A stretch of DNA of 64,000 bases from Mangifera indica (taxonomy: Eukaryota > Streptophyta > Magnoliopsida > Sapindales > Anacardiaceae). Positions 49,004-61,020 of this stretch are shown piece after piece. The stretch is from positions 3,596,001 through 3,660,000 of the forward strand of contig NC_058146.1 in the NCBI RefSeq assembly GCF_011075055.1. The letters run 5' to 3'. A model generated the notes under the pieces. The model had not been told where the DNA came from and did not search any database. It was given only the letters and a program-made list of their open reading frames with translations. Numbering within the stretch: the first letter of the stretch is position 1; each line of letters starts with the position of its first letter. Position numbers and translations under genes: made by a program.

Positions 49004-50989
49004 TTTTTAACTTAAACTCTGGCCTTCTTCACGGATTCAGTGGATTAAAAAGAGTGGAAGAGGGGTTAGATGAGTGAACAATGAGGGAATTGTTAGTGCT
49101 TTTGGATGGTGGGGAATTCTTGATTTGTGTAGATAAAAAGTCTCTCTTTGTCATAAATGGGAGGTTTTTTTTTTTTTTTTAAATATCCATGTTGTACTTT
49201 CAAGCACCCTTGGCCTTGCCTTGGAGTTCACTTCAATGTTGTCTTTTCTTCTAGTTTCTATGTGATTATGCTTTGAGAGAAAGATTTAGCTGAGCTATGC
49301 ATTTAATTCAGCATTTAAGCTTTCATTATTTAATCTCCTTAAGTCCTCATTGCGAAATAGAAAGGGTGGAAGAGAGATGGAAATGGGTCCGATGCATTCA
49401 TTACTAAACGTGAACAATTCTGGCAGAGTTAGGCTACATGCACCGGAAACAAAAATTACATGTAATCATATAATGCATTATTATTTTATTATTAATTTAA
49501 AATTTAATTTGCCAATATTTATTTCACACTATACGAACATATGTATACCTCTCATGCACTACTATTCAACAACTTTAGTTTTATTTATTTCATACTTAGT
49601 CATTTCCTCACATTCCATATACCTAAAATTAACTCATATATCAATAAAAAGACCAAAGTAACCTCACTACGCGCTTTATAGGTATTACATCTTCCTGATG
49701 CTAACACTTCTTTCAATAAGAGACTACTCACCTTTCCTATTTGTGGCAGCTAAAGAATACACCAAATGATAGCCCCATGATCAGAATGCTCAAGTTTATA
49801 GTGTTATCACTAGTTTTAATATAGTACAAGAGTGATAAAATGGTTACCGTTATAAGTAATTTGTCTGCATGTATCTCGTCTCTCGTCTCTCCCTTTTCTT
49901 CTTCTTTATGTACAAATTTTCAGAGGGAAAAAACTTCCTTTGATTTCTTCCTCTCTCCCGATAGTTGATCCATGATTTTGAATTTCAATGAATGAATTTG
50001 TATTTATATTGATGACATTACATTTATATGAAAGTTAATGTTTTACTGAATAATTGTTATAAAAATGTTACAGATTGAGATTTGGTTTGAGACATTTTTA
50101 TGACAATCGTTGAAGAATCTTTTGTAAATTTGGAACAGTCTGATCGTTGTTCTTGATGGCTTAAAGTTCGAAAGCTGATTAGTGGCTATTCGTCGTCCTC
50201 TTCATTCACTTAAAGGATTGACTTTATATTGTCTATTTTGTCCACATAACAATAGCATACAACAGGATTGCGAAATAAGAAATTGTTTGATAAGGAGATG
50301 AATTGAGTAGTGTCCAACAATGTGCATCAAGTCTTGATGATAGGTTTTGCTGAACCCAAATTGTGATGGAGCCTCTGATTGGTAGCACAGTGTGGGGCTT
50401 GATTGAGTAGATATGATTAGATAAGATTGTATTATTATACGTCATACTGTATATTGTTTTATGTATTCCACCACGGTACTTGTACTTGGCTTGATTTTCC
50501 AATATTTGAAAGGATGAGATTGTGATTATTTATTTATTAATTTGGAACTGAATGGAGATATTACAATACAATACAAGGAAACAAAAGAGAAACCATTATC
50601 TTATGAGAGAATACTCAATTCTTACGTTCACTCATTTTATGGGCTCAGGCCCAAGAAGAAAGAAGATGTCCTTCTTGGGCCTAAGCACATTTTAATTGGC
50701 CCAAGTCTTGGATCAAAATCTGGCTCCTTCAACATTTGAATTTTAAGGTGAAATAGGTGGTTGTTTACGTGTTAAGAGTAGAACCAAGAGATGTCAGAAG
50801 ATCAAAATGCTCTAAATTGGATGGTTTGGGTCATTCAGGTATTTGAGTCATTATTAACACTCAAAAGTGAAACCAGTCAACTCTGGTTTCTTTGTAATAA
50901 GAAATCCCACATGAATCGAATTGATATTTGGGACAAAAATAACTTTTATATATGAAATCTTTATCGTTCCACTCTAGCTAACCTTGGAA

Positions 50990-51007
50990 GGGGGGGGAGG
51001 AGGGGGG
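50990..51007 (+). other. G-rich run, possible quadruplex
   Basis: Eight G, one A, two G, one A, then six G. With three or four G tracts in 18 bases it could form a G-quadruplex, which stands out in this AT-rich setting. It is not in a recognised promoter. Sequencing error in the homopolymer is also possible. Confidence 0.4.
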
Positions 51008-51310
51008 CAGTGGAGTTTTCTGCCTCTTCCTTTTCGGGAAAAGAGTTCGATCGACTTTAATTATAAAGCCTCTCGGATAAGTTTGGATAAGTCAATCGAC
51101 GGTGATCTCATCCGATAACAACAATTATGAAATCACAGTCGAAAATGATTGATCGATTACGACAAATATCAATCAATAACCAGCAAAGTCATCCCTTTTT
51201 TGAGGGTGGGCGTGAGCAGGCTTGACTCATTCTTCAACTACACACTCAATCATTATCACTGTATAATTTTTCTTTGTCGTTATTGAATTTTGCGTGAGGA
51301 AAATGCATCT

Positions 51311-51553
51311 ATGGCCGATGATGAGAATCGGAGAGACTTTCAAGATATCATCCTTAACCAAACTGGAATGGAACCTCAAAAGAATGGACAGCGAGAAGAA
51401 ACGACAGTCTCAAATCCAACCTCTCTCTTGCAGTCTCAAGTCTCTGCGGCTCTCGGATCGAAAGATTCTTCTTCTGAGCTTTTTTCTATCTGTAATGAGA
51501 CACTTATGGTTGCCTCTTGCTGTTACTGTTGCTTCTGCTGTGGACGTAGGTAA
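51311..51553 (+). CDS. Small unrecognised open reading frame
   Basis: An 80-aa frame starting MADDENRRDFQD, acidic and Gln-rich at first and ending in a Cys-rich run (SCCYCCFCCGRR). The sequence GTAG-GTAAC at its end could be a splice donor, and the base composition is less AT-rich than its surroundings, so it might be a first exon. I recognise no family and found no matching second exon. A non-coding origin is at least as likely. Confidence 0.2.
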   Translation: MADDENRRDFQDIILNQTGMEPQKNGQREETTVSNPTSLLQSQVSAALGSKDSSSELFSICNETLMVASCCYCCFCCGRR

Positions 51554-52550
51554 CTTTGTTTCACTTGTTCTAATTACAATTATTGTTATTCTTGTCCTTG
51601 TTAAATTTGGTGATCTTGGAGCTTGTGACCATTCCTCACTTTAAACTCGAGCTCAAGCTTGAGTCAACAAGGTTCGAGCTTTTTGAATTTGAATCTTAAG
51701 TGAACTCCATCGAATCAAGCTGAAACATATTGCTTACTCTTCGTGAAAAAAGTTATATTTACAGTATGTAGTCTAAATATGTGTATACGCACGGTCTTTC
51801 CATTCTTACTTTGAACAACGCCTTCTTCGGTATAGGTAAATCATCAGCTCTCTTTCATTTAATAAAGAGATTTATTTAATTAATTGTTACGGCAACTGCC
51901 ATGGATGGAGAAGAGTGCTAAAGCGCCAATCCGCTAAGCCCGTGAGATCTGTGCATACCACAAGATTGCTAAATCAAATTTGAAGGTCAACGGTTGACCC
52001 TACTCTCAGTCATTTTTTTTTCCTTCACCTGGACAGCGTGGTCTTTTTCAAATGCTTAGCCTCAATTATAAGAAAATAATAAATGAGAAAATCCTAGCGA
52101 CGAAAACAAGGGAGATTTTCTTTTAATTTATACCTTCAAGGCTGGTAGTGGTTTACATCATATTTATTAATATTTTATTATTTATAATATAATAAAATAT
52201 AAATAAAAAATAATATATATTATAAAAATATTAAATTAATATATTATAATAAATATATTTTATTATACTATATATATTATCAATTTAAATAGATATATTT
52301 TTTTAAAATAATAATAATATAATTAAAATATATATAAAAGTTTTTTATACTTCTCTTATCTAATAAAAATTTACGGTGATCGAGAGCGTGTTTATAACTG
52401 TCAACTACTTTCCCAACTTCTTCCTCACAACTTAAATGCACTTGTCATTTTTATTATTAATGGACCGCGTAACTTAACTTCAATCAGATCTCAAATTAAG
52501 ACTGATATTTTAACTTTACAAATCCTTTGGTGATTCATGTGCTGTAGCAC

Positions 52551-52557
52551 TATAAAA
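52551..52557 (+). promoter_or_regulatory. TATA box of the lipase gene
   Basis: TATAAAA lies 100 bp upstream of the chosen start codon. It is downstream of the in-frame ATG at 52537, so that upstream ATG would not be in a transcript started from this box. This decides the start at 52651. Confidence 0.7.
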
Positions 52558-52650
52558 TCGTGGAACTCCACTCACACAACAATTCTCTCCACACACATAA
52601 CTAACCTCTTCTTTCAACGCCAAACAAAAAAATCCTTGTTTATTACAATA

Positions 52651-53622
52651 ATGCCCAAACACCCAGTTGCAGACGCCGACGAGAAGAGCCCCTTCGGCTC
52701 ACTGACTCCCGACGAGTTCTACGCTCGTCACTCTGTCGCTCACTCCTCCGAGTACATCACCAACTCACGCGGCATGAAGCTCTTCACTCAGTGGTGGACC
52801 CCGCTCCCTCCCATCAAAACCATCGGTATCCTCTGCGTTGTCCATGGTTATACCGGCGAGTCCAGCTGGACTGTCCAGCTTTCCTCGATTCTCTTTGCCA
52901 AATCAGGCTTTGTCACATGTGCCATCGACCACCAAGGTCACGGCTTCTCAGAAGGACTCCAGGCACACATTCCTGACCTTAATCCTGTCGTTGACGACGC
53001 AATTTCGTTCTTCGATTCTTTCCGTGCGAAACACGCGCCTGACTTGCCGGCTTTTCTGTACGCCGAGTCACTAGGTGGCGCCATCTCGCTTTACATTACC
53101 CTCCGTCAGAAGGGCCATTGGAGTGGTTTGGTTTTGAACGGCGCGATGTGCGGAATAAGCGATAAGTTCAAGCCGCCGTGGCCGTTAGAGCATTTGCTCT
53201 CAGTAGTAGCATGGCTAGTCCCCACCTGGCACGTGGTACCCACCCGTGGAACCATAGTAGACGTATCCTTCAAAGAGGAGTGGAAGAGGAAACTGGCTGC
53301 GGCGAGTCCAAGGAGACCGACGACAAGGCCCCGCGCGGCAACAGCGCTGGAGTTGATACGTGTGTGCAGAGACCTGCAGGGAAAGTTCGAGGAGGTTGAG
53401 GTACCATTGCTGATATGCCACGGCCGCGAGGACATCGTGTGCGACCCCGCCTGTGTGGAGGATTTGTACAGACGCGCCTCGAGTGTACATAAGACATTGA
53501 AGATTTATCCGGGCATGTGGCATCAGCTGGTTGGGGAGCCGGAGGAAAGCGTTGAGTTGGTTTTCGGGGATATGGTGGAGTGGCTTAGGGCGAGAGCTAT
53601 AAGCGCTTGTAAGGAGGGGTGA
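52651..53622 (+). CDS. Monoacylglycerol lipase-like alpha/beta hydrolase
   Basis: Serine hydrolase of the plant monoacylglycerol lipase group (like Arabidopsis At1g11090), releasing fatty acids from monoacylglycerols or hydrolysing related esters; the caffeoylshikimate esterase is a relative. It is intronless, 323 aa. Oxyanion-hole motif VVHGYTG, nucleophile Ser140 in AESLGG, acid Asp261 (HGREDIV), base His291 (GMWHQ). The nucleophile elbow has Ala where most lipases have Gly (AxSxG rather than GxSxG); some relatives have Ser at this position. The lid region (residues about 165-200, KFKPPWPLEHLL) is typical of the group. No signal peptide, so cytosolic or peripheral. The coding region is clearly more GC-rich than its flanks. 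The natural substrate is not decided by sequence. Confidence 0.93.
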   Translation: MPKHPVADADEKSPFGSLTPDEFYARHSVAHSSEYITNSRGMKLFTQWWTPLPPIKTIGILCVVHGYTGESSWTVQLSSILFAKSGFVTCAIDHQGHGFSEGLQAHIPDLNPVVDDAISFFDSFRAKHAPDLPAFLYAESLGGAISLYITLRQKGHWSGLVLNGAMCGISDKFKPPWPLEHLLSVVAWLVPTWHVVPTRGTIVDVSFKEEWKRKLAAASPRRPTTRPRAATALELIRVCRDLQGKFEEVEVPLLICHGREDIVCDPACVEDLYRRASSVHKTLKIYPGMWHQLVGEPEESVELVFGDMVEWLRARAISACKEG

Positions 53623-53763
53623 GGTACACGCGCAGTGTTCTAGACGGTGGCGCGTTGTGTTGAAAGGGGTTTGTGTTTCAATAAGACTTTCTTCGAAAGA
53701 AAAGAGAAAAAAATTAATGCGAGTAGAAACATATTTAATGTTGATTGTGGCATTGTAAAATAA

Positions 53764-55831
53764 GGGGAATTATAATAAATGGTTAAATTATCCTTTTATT
53801 AAGTATAAATGTTTAATTTTATTATTTTTAAGTAAAAATGCTTAAATTTCTTATTTCTAAACAAAAACGCCTTAAGTTTTTTTTTAAATACTAAAATTAT
53901 CTTTATCATATTTATATAAATTCTTTCATTTTTATTCTCATTACATATATTTTTTATATCATTTAAATATTTATTTTTACTCTTATTTTTACTTAATATC
54001 AATTACTACGTATTTGTTCGGAAAAAAAAAATTCATATTTTTTAATTCGAATAAAAAAATCAATTTATGAAAATTATATTGAAAATAACATATTATGAAT
54101 AAATAGATATATTGAAATACCTTAGAATATCAATAATAAAAAAATTATTCGAAAATCTAAAAAAACATATCTGAATTTTGAAAACTACAATTTCAAATAA
54201 CTTATGAACGAAAAAATCAAAAAATCGATCAAAAATTTCGTAATTATATTATAAAATATGTTCAAAAAAGCACATCGTAATTACAAATATCAAATTTGAA
54301 AATTACATATCAAAAAAGTCTAGCTAGGTCACAAACAAACTCAAAATCATAAAAACTGAAAATCCTAAATTTGATAAAACAAAAAAACTACATAATACAC
54401 ATTGAAACAGTTTTATTTTAGCCTCCAAATTCGGCGCAACGAGCAAAGTTGGTTGTCGTTATAGAGCTCGAAACGTGTTTCGCGTTGATATATTACAAGC
54501 CTTGTAACTTCTCCTGGATCAAAAGTAATGGTCGTTCAAAGTCTATCTCATATAGACTCTATAGTTTAAAAAAAATTAATTTCCACCCAACCCACGGTTT
54601 TTACGGACTGTCCCACGGTTCAGTGTAAAATTTCCCACGAACCCCCATGAATTCCTATTTTTAAATTCGAATAAAAAAAATCAATTTATGAAAACTATAT
54701 TGAAAATAACATATTATGAATAAATAGATATATTGAAATGCCCTAAAATATCAATAATAAAAAAATTATTCGAAAATCTAAAAAAACAGATCTGAATTTT
54801 AAAAACTACAATTTCAAATAACTTATGAACGAAAAAACCAAAAAATCGATCAAAAATTTCGTAATTACATTATAAAACGTGTCCAAAAAAGCACATCGTA
54901 ATTACAAATATCAAATTTGAAAATTATATATCAAAAAAGTCTAGCTCGGTCACAAACAAACTCAAAATCATAAAAACCGAAAATCTTAAATTTGATAAAA
55001 CAAAAAAACTGCATAATACACATTGAAACAGTTTTATTTTAGCCTCCAAATTCGGCGCAACGAGCAAAGTTGGTTGTCGTTATAGAGCTCGAAACGTGCT
55101 TCGCATTGATATATTACAAGCTTGTAACTCCTCCTGAATCAAAAGTAATGGTCGTTCAAAGTCTATCTCATATAGACTCTATAGTTTAAAAAAAATTAAT
55201 TTCCACCCAACCCACGGTTTTCACGGACTGTCCCACGGTTCAGTGTAAAATTTCCCACGGACCCCCTATTTCCCCTCCCCCTAAAATTTTGAAAACGTTA
55301 AATCCCCACCCCCCCGTGGGAGTTACCACAACGCTGGCAGATTTAACCTATTTTTTGGCCAAAAGTCAGCATTTCAACACAAATCAAATCTATACATCCA
55401 ATAACACAAAACCCTTCAAGAAATTCAAGCAAAACAACCAAAAATCAAAATATTTTATGCATTGTTCAAAATCGAAACTCTAAACATTCAAACCTCAAAA
55501 TCTCTCTCAAATCTCGATAATCCTAACAATAAATTAATCCAAACAAGAAGTAGGATGATGTACTATCCTTATTTATCATTTTCGGTTGTCGAAAAACACA
55601 AAAAGTCGATGAAAAATACAAAAACCCGTTGACCCGTGAGAGACCTATGGAAGACCAGTGAGAGATTCAAATTTTCTCTGATTTTGGACAGTAAAAACGT
55701 GGGAAAGGTGAGTTTTATATATAAAGGCAGTTTGGTCATTTCCTAAATTGGGAGCATTTTTGTTTAAACCTTAAAGTTTTATGTAATTTTGCTTAACACC
55801 CTCTAATTTTAGATATTTATTATAATTTCCC
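53764..55831. mobile_element. Mutator-type element with an internal 620-bp tandem duplication
   Basis: A 2068-bp element flanked by a perfect 9-bp direct repeat GTAAAATAA (53755-53763 and 55832-55840). Ends are inverted repeats: GGGGAATTATAATAAATGGT against GGGAAATTATAATAAATATC, with further matching inward. It carries no transposase. Most of its length is two direct copies of a ~620-bp unit (about 54040-54655 and 54660-55275). It sits about 140 bp downstream of the lipase stop codon, so it may affect or contain the 3' end of that transcript. Confidence 0.85.
54040..55275 (+). repeat. Two-copy tandem repeat, about 620-bp unit
   Basis: ATTCGA starting at 54045 recurs at 54665, and TCGGCGCAACGAGCAAAG starting at 54431 recurs at 55052, giving an offset of 620-621 bp throughout. 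The units include a shared CCCACGGTTCAGTGTAAAAT block. Identity looks above 95 percent by eye, so the duplication is much younger than most of the surrounding repeats. Confidence 0.92.
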
Positions 55832-56088
55832 GTAAAATAAAGCAGGCGTATTATAACCTAATAAGAGTTAATGCGTTCTTGAAGTTGTACATTCACTCTT
55901 GTTTAGAATTTTTTATTAAAGTTGGGAACAAAATTATAAAATTTATTTTATATATATTTTTAAAATTTTAAAAATTAATTTTACTTCTGTTAAAATTTTT
56001 TAATTTTAAAAAATCACTTTTTTTTTTAATTTCTTTTTACATTTTCTCAAATTTCTTTATCTCAAATAACGAGTTGGGTGAAAGGAAG

Positions 56089-57382
56089 ATGGCCATTGGT
56101 GTTCACAATATAACAACAATGGAGGAGGCAATTTATACATTGAACGTTGAATCAGAATTGGTTTTGGGTTTCTTTGAATCTCTGGAGGTACTTAATATTC
56201 ACCATTATTGTTCAAAGCAATTATCTGGTTGATGTAATATGACTGGAGAACTTGCAGAATTAGTAGAATTGGATCTTCTTCTTGCAATCAGTTAGCTGTT
56301 TGATTATTTAGTCATTGATTAACTCTAGTTTCTCCCCTAATCGGAATGGTCCGGAAACTGAAGAAGAGCAATCCATCCAGTTCTCTTCCATCTGCAAGCA
56401 ATCAAATCACAAAGACTGGTCGGTTATAGGCTCAGCCCTTGCAATTGGTCAGCTACACAACTTGCTGCTGTCTCAAAGCTGTGTAGTGAAATTGACTTCT
56501 ATCAAACTGCTAGAGCTGATATTGCAGAGTTGTTCAGGCTAACCGAAATATTACACGCCCTGCGTGTATACTGCTACAAACTGTGTCAAAAAAATTCTCT
56601 ATATTTTGTTAGTTTTCGAATTCGGCATCTCAATGCTTCATGGCTTTAATATCAGTAGTTTATGATTCAGAGAGCATTTACTTACACATGTTTCTCTTAA
56701 TTTCTTTGGATGGTCAATTCACAAGATTGGCAATAGCTGAGTTTGTATCTAAAATGAAGCATCCTCCTGTGAGTGTTTTCACTGTAGAAACCGTAGGACA
56801 GATTTTTGAGAATCCAATGAAACAGGTTCGACCTTATGTCAAAACCTCGTGTTGTACAAATAATGAAATTAAACATTTTGGCTTTAAAATGACTGTAAAT
56901 TTCTTCTCGGTTATGGCTTTTCACCCCCCCAACCCCAAGTATGGTTCCGAGAGTGTAGTATCCGCTTTTGACGAAGCTGCAGTGGCATTCAAAGAAAAGG
57001 CGAATGTTGAATCCTTAAATATATATATATATATTCTGAAAATAATCTTGTATTGATATGTTTTCTCAAATTCCTGAGCAGCTTCTCTTTGTCCATGTGG
57101 AGATGTACTATGAAGGAGTTGGGAATCCTATTGCTCATGAATTTGGCATTACTGGAGATTTTCCAACAGTGAGTTTCAATATTCTGGTTGTAAATTTATG
57201 CATCAGATGAAATAATTGTGCAATAACGACAATTGAGCGCAGTTAAGTGACAAAGGCTCGGGATGTTTAAATTCGTTTCGATGACATTTTAAGATTAAAC
57301 TTAAAAAAAGGGTCATGTTGAAATGCAGATTATAGCTTACATAGAACATAATGCCAAGAAGCCTGAACGGAACGGTGAATAG
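56089..57382 (+). pseudogene. Remains of a protein disulfide isomerase-like gene (PDIL1 type)
   Basis: Scattered exon-like pieces resemble the non-catalytic b and b' domains of plant PDI-like proteins: 56089-56187 (GVHNITTMEEAIYTL...ELVLGFFESLE), about 56450-56570 (LAAVSKLCSEIDFYQTARAD), about 56704-56824 (DGQFTRLAIAEFV...), about 56912-57000 (SESVVSAFDEAAVAFKEKA), about 57082-57168 (LLFVHVEMYYEGVGNP) and about 57330-57382 (IIAYIEHNAKKPERNGE, then stop). No thioredoxin domain with a CGHC active site is present on either side, and the second piece lacks an acceptor in the right frame. It is therefore best read as a decayed fragment of an ER folding enzyme gene, although a short transcript cannot be excluded. 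Boundaries are approximate. Confidence 0.65.
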
Positions 57383-59072
57383 GCCTTAAGCAGTATCAAG
57401 GTTTGCATCTTGTTTTCTCTTAATTTATTCATTCAGTTGTTGATTTGTTTGCTAATAACCCAACAGTATTTCTAGACTTTGTTTCCTTCTTCTAGTCTTT
57501 TGGGGGTGGGGGGTTTTCTCGAGGACAAGCTTTAGAGCCAGTCAGTTCGCATTTCAGAACCTGTGCCCAAATTTTCGTTGGTCGGTGCCTTCTGTCAACT
57601 TGGCTTTCCACGCGTGTAAAGGTTGTTGTAAGATGAAAGTAGCGGAAACACAATCAAGAACGCTGAAAAATGGATCAAACAAAGGGTATGAGAGAGTGGA
57701 ACGTTTTTGGAAAATTGCTTTGTATTGCTTGATTCTTGCTTGATTCATTGGTTGTGCAGTGGCCCTTCATACTAAACAGCTAACTATATAATAAATGTTG
57801 CCACTCAAACCCAACCACCTATGGCTTTTTCTTAACAACCTTAGGCTCCACTTGTCGGTATATTCCAGGATTAGGCTTGAACTAGCGCTGTTGCAAGACT
57901 TGGACTTGGTTTCATTGCTTGGAGTTGGAAAGTGGGTAGATACACCCAAACTGATGTTACCCTCTTGCTAGAGACTAGACAGGCTGTTTGGCTGCACTAC
58001 TGCATGTGTGCGGGTTGCACTACAACTCCTTTCTTTTTTTTGGGGCACTTGGAAATTCTTCCGCTGAGAAAGTCGGGGACGGTGGTAACACAATTCAGGC
58101 AAGTGGGTACAGAATAATAGTTCCAGATGTTAGAGAGTCCCGAAAACAAAGATTATCCGAACCAAACGTATCGTAAATATTATCACTATGAATAGAGATC
58201 ATTCATCATGAAAATTTAAAATTAAAAGAGTTAAAATAATAGTACCGAAACTTTAAGCTTTAAAATTGTTAAATGGTCGAAAATGGACCCAAGCAGCCCA
58301 TTTAAAGCCCTCTTTGGACGAAAAATTGACCAACCCGTCCCAAATAATTTAATTTTCTTCCCGTCCGTATACGGAGCTGCTGAGCTTCATCAATGGATGT
58401 AAAATGTTAATAATGGTTGTCTTTTTTCGTGTAACCAGAAGGTAAAAGTGGTAAAGAGATAGAGATAAATGTGAAAGGGACATGTGAGATATGGGGGGAA
58501 GATGAAAGGAAGGCAAATGGCGGAGCAATTTGAAGAGGATTGTGACAAACAACATGAGGCAATGAGATAGAGGTATTATTATTGAAGAGAAACCGCAGAG
58601 AAGCAGGTCAGAGCTTGAAATTCAGTGGCTTGTTTTGATGTCTGCTTCACTCCTCTCACTCTGCTTACCTCCCCATTCCCAGCTGCCTCCTCACTATCTT
58701 CCAAACCGCCATTAACACTCGTTTGCATCTCACAGCTGTTTCTTCACTCTTGTTTTTCTCTTTCTTTCCCTTGATTTTACCATAAACATTTCTCTTTTTA
58801 CAGAAAATGTTATATAAACCAACAACGTCATACTAAATTTTGAAAAGCGATGGTGTTACCCATGCACAATTTTTCTTTTTTTATGGATAATTGAGTATAA
58901 AATTTTTTATTATAGTTAAAAGAAAATTCATCATTTAATTACTAAACTTTGAAAGTTAATATTATTTTTTTCTTTGGTGCAAAAAACTAACAATTTTTCT
59001 TTAGAATTAAATTTTAAAAAATTATTATAATTTTTTTAGGGTATAGAAAACTAATTTGGTGAATAGCGACCG

Positions 59073-59094
59073 CTCTCTCTCTCTCTCTCTCTCT
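59073..59094 (+). repeat. (CT)n dinucleotide microsatellite
   Basis: Eleven CT units without interruption; likely length-polymorphic. Confidence 0.85.
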
Positions 59095-59150
59095 ATTCTG
59101 GTGATTTTTTCCCTTTTTTGCAATTTCTCTCTCAATGGTATTCTCAAGAT

Positions 59151-59464
59151 TAAGGTTAGATTCGAATCAAATTTATTTGAGTTTGAATTTGACTCAAACA
59201 AGTCTAAAACGAGTTAATCTTATATAAACTCGTTCGAACTTGAGTTATTCATTAAATTTATCAATTAAAAATTTTGATACAAAACGATTTTATTTCGATC
59301 AATATGCATTAAAATGACGTCATTTTAATAACGAAATAGTTAAAAATTTGAATTCGAAACAAACCAAATCGAATTCGAGTCTGACTTCTATGAGCTTAAA
59401 CTCGAGTTCTATTATATACAAACTGAGCTGAGTTTAAACTTGATTCGACTCAAATCTAGTCCTA
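59151..59464. mobile_element. Candidate hAT-like MITE
   Basis: The segment starts TAAGGTTAGATTCGAATCAA and its other end, read on the minus strand, starts TAGGACTAGATTTGAGTCGA. The interior is made of TTCGAA/TTTGAGTT words, the AT-rich equivalent of the interior of the 42600-42740 element. The flanking octamers CTCAAGAT and GTTTAGAT agree at only 5 of 8 positions, so the insertion is old or the ends are misplaced. Confidence 0.5.
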
Positions 59465-61020
59465 GTTTAGATGAAACTTTTGTCTTAATGATGGATGAGT
59501 CATCCAAATGAATCATTTTTATCCGAAAAGTTTTTAATATAAAATATTTAATCCCACATTAATATATTAGATATACATTTAATTCCGTATATTTCATTGA
59601 ATTTTAAAAGGTTTTGAAAAGAAATAGACTATTAAAGGCCTAAAAAGGACAAAAGCAGTAGCTATGGCCTCACAGGTGAAAATAAAAGTAAAAGACAACT
59701 TACTCCTTTGGCCTTACGGGTGAAAATAAAATTAAAAGACAACTTGATAACATGTTTCCGCGGTATTATTACACATATAAATAGGAACCAAGCATGTGAA
59801 CTGAATATTCTTATCGTTGGGCAGAGAGCCTTATAGTCCCAGGGAAGGCTGAGGTATGAGGAGCTTCACTCTAAGTCAATTACAACCAATGGAAGGTTAT
59901 CTAAAAATTGAAGTTAAACACAAATCAACAATCTTAAAATTGATGTCATAGGTAAAAAAAGAGAAAGAGCTCTTCTCTTTATTCCCTTTCAACTACTTAC
60001 TAATAATGTTAAGTTGATGAGAAATGACAAAGACTAAGCATTATTGAGTTGTCCTAATCAGCCAGTGTTATGTGTGAAGGAAGATAATGAGTGATAGAAT
60101 GTGGGGAGATACCAGGTTTAACATAGTAAACTCACCCATCATTGTTAGCCAGATTAAGCCCACAATCTCAACTTTGAAAATGAAATTAATCTCCTTTAAT
60201 TAATTAATTTTGTTTCCCCATAAACCCATAATGGAAATGGCTCATCATTTATCAACAACTTCCATATACTAAATTTTGATTGAGAAGAGGATCAATGTCA
60301 TTAACCCATCTTCTAATCATTTTTTTTTTTTTTGGGTAAAAGAGGAACTCGTCCATATTAGTTAAAAGGTAAATTCAGGACACAATGATCGAACCCATAA
60401 TTATTATATTAAATAAGTTAAAATTTCATAAATATGATAGAGACTTAAATTTAGATATTATTTTTATAAATTCTAGTAACCCCTAAAATCATCTTTCAAT
60501 CAATTCATTTGTATTGTAAAATTCTTGTAATTTCATGATTTGGGTTTAGAATCTAATAGAGCACCCACTTTCAAAAGAAAGCTTTTGTCTTCCATTCTTC
60601 ATAAAATTATAGAAAATTCAAAGTGTTTCTTCTTTCTCATTTTCTTATTGATAATAAAAATAAATTAAAATGTAACATTTATTTTCATATACTCTTTATA
60701 AGATTATTATTTAATTTCAATCATACATTTTTTTAAACTATTAAAAATCACCTTTGCATTATTAAACGTCCATTGCTTTTAATAATTTTAAGATTTTTTT
60801 TTTTATAATTATAGAGAATTATTAATTCTTTCCAGAAAGATTGAATTTATATACTAAATGCATAAATAATAATTTTTTACAAAAAAAATATATATTAAAA
60901 TCAGAAATGAAGCAATAATCATAAAATAGACGTCTTTCAGCCCAATAGTTGTGTATGGGATAAATTTTATTTTACATAGAAAAAGGTAAAATGATATTTT
61001 ACTAAAAGGGGTTTTCAAAT

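Larger units (their letters stand above)
49004..52550. other. Intergenic region between PIP2 and the lipase gene
   Basis: The first 250 bp is the probable PIP2 3' UTR. A partial fold-back MITE may lie at 49430-49520 (ATGTAATCATATAATGCATT). There is a G-rich run at 50990-51007, a small open frame at 51311-51553, a CTCGAGCTCAAGCTTGAG fragment of hAT-MITE type at 51645-51740, and a very AT-rich block at 52150-52370. No convincing gene otherwise. Confidence 0.5.

Noticed and set aside
52537..52650. Upstream in-frame ATG of the lipase gene, adding 38 residues
   Set aside because: It lies upstream of a good TATA box at 52551, and the extra residues are not family-like; the start at 52651 is preferred.
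53106..53523. Minus-strand open frames of 75-109 codons opposite the lipase gene
   Set aside because: These are by-products of the GC-rich coding sequence; the plus-strand frame has the complete catalytic triad.
57932..58176. Frames containing SGYRIIVPDVRE, resembling an epoxide hydrolase strand
   Set aside because: The likeness is limited to about a dozen residues with no catalytic motifs nearby; judged a chance match.
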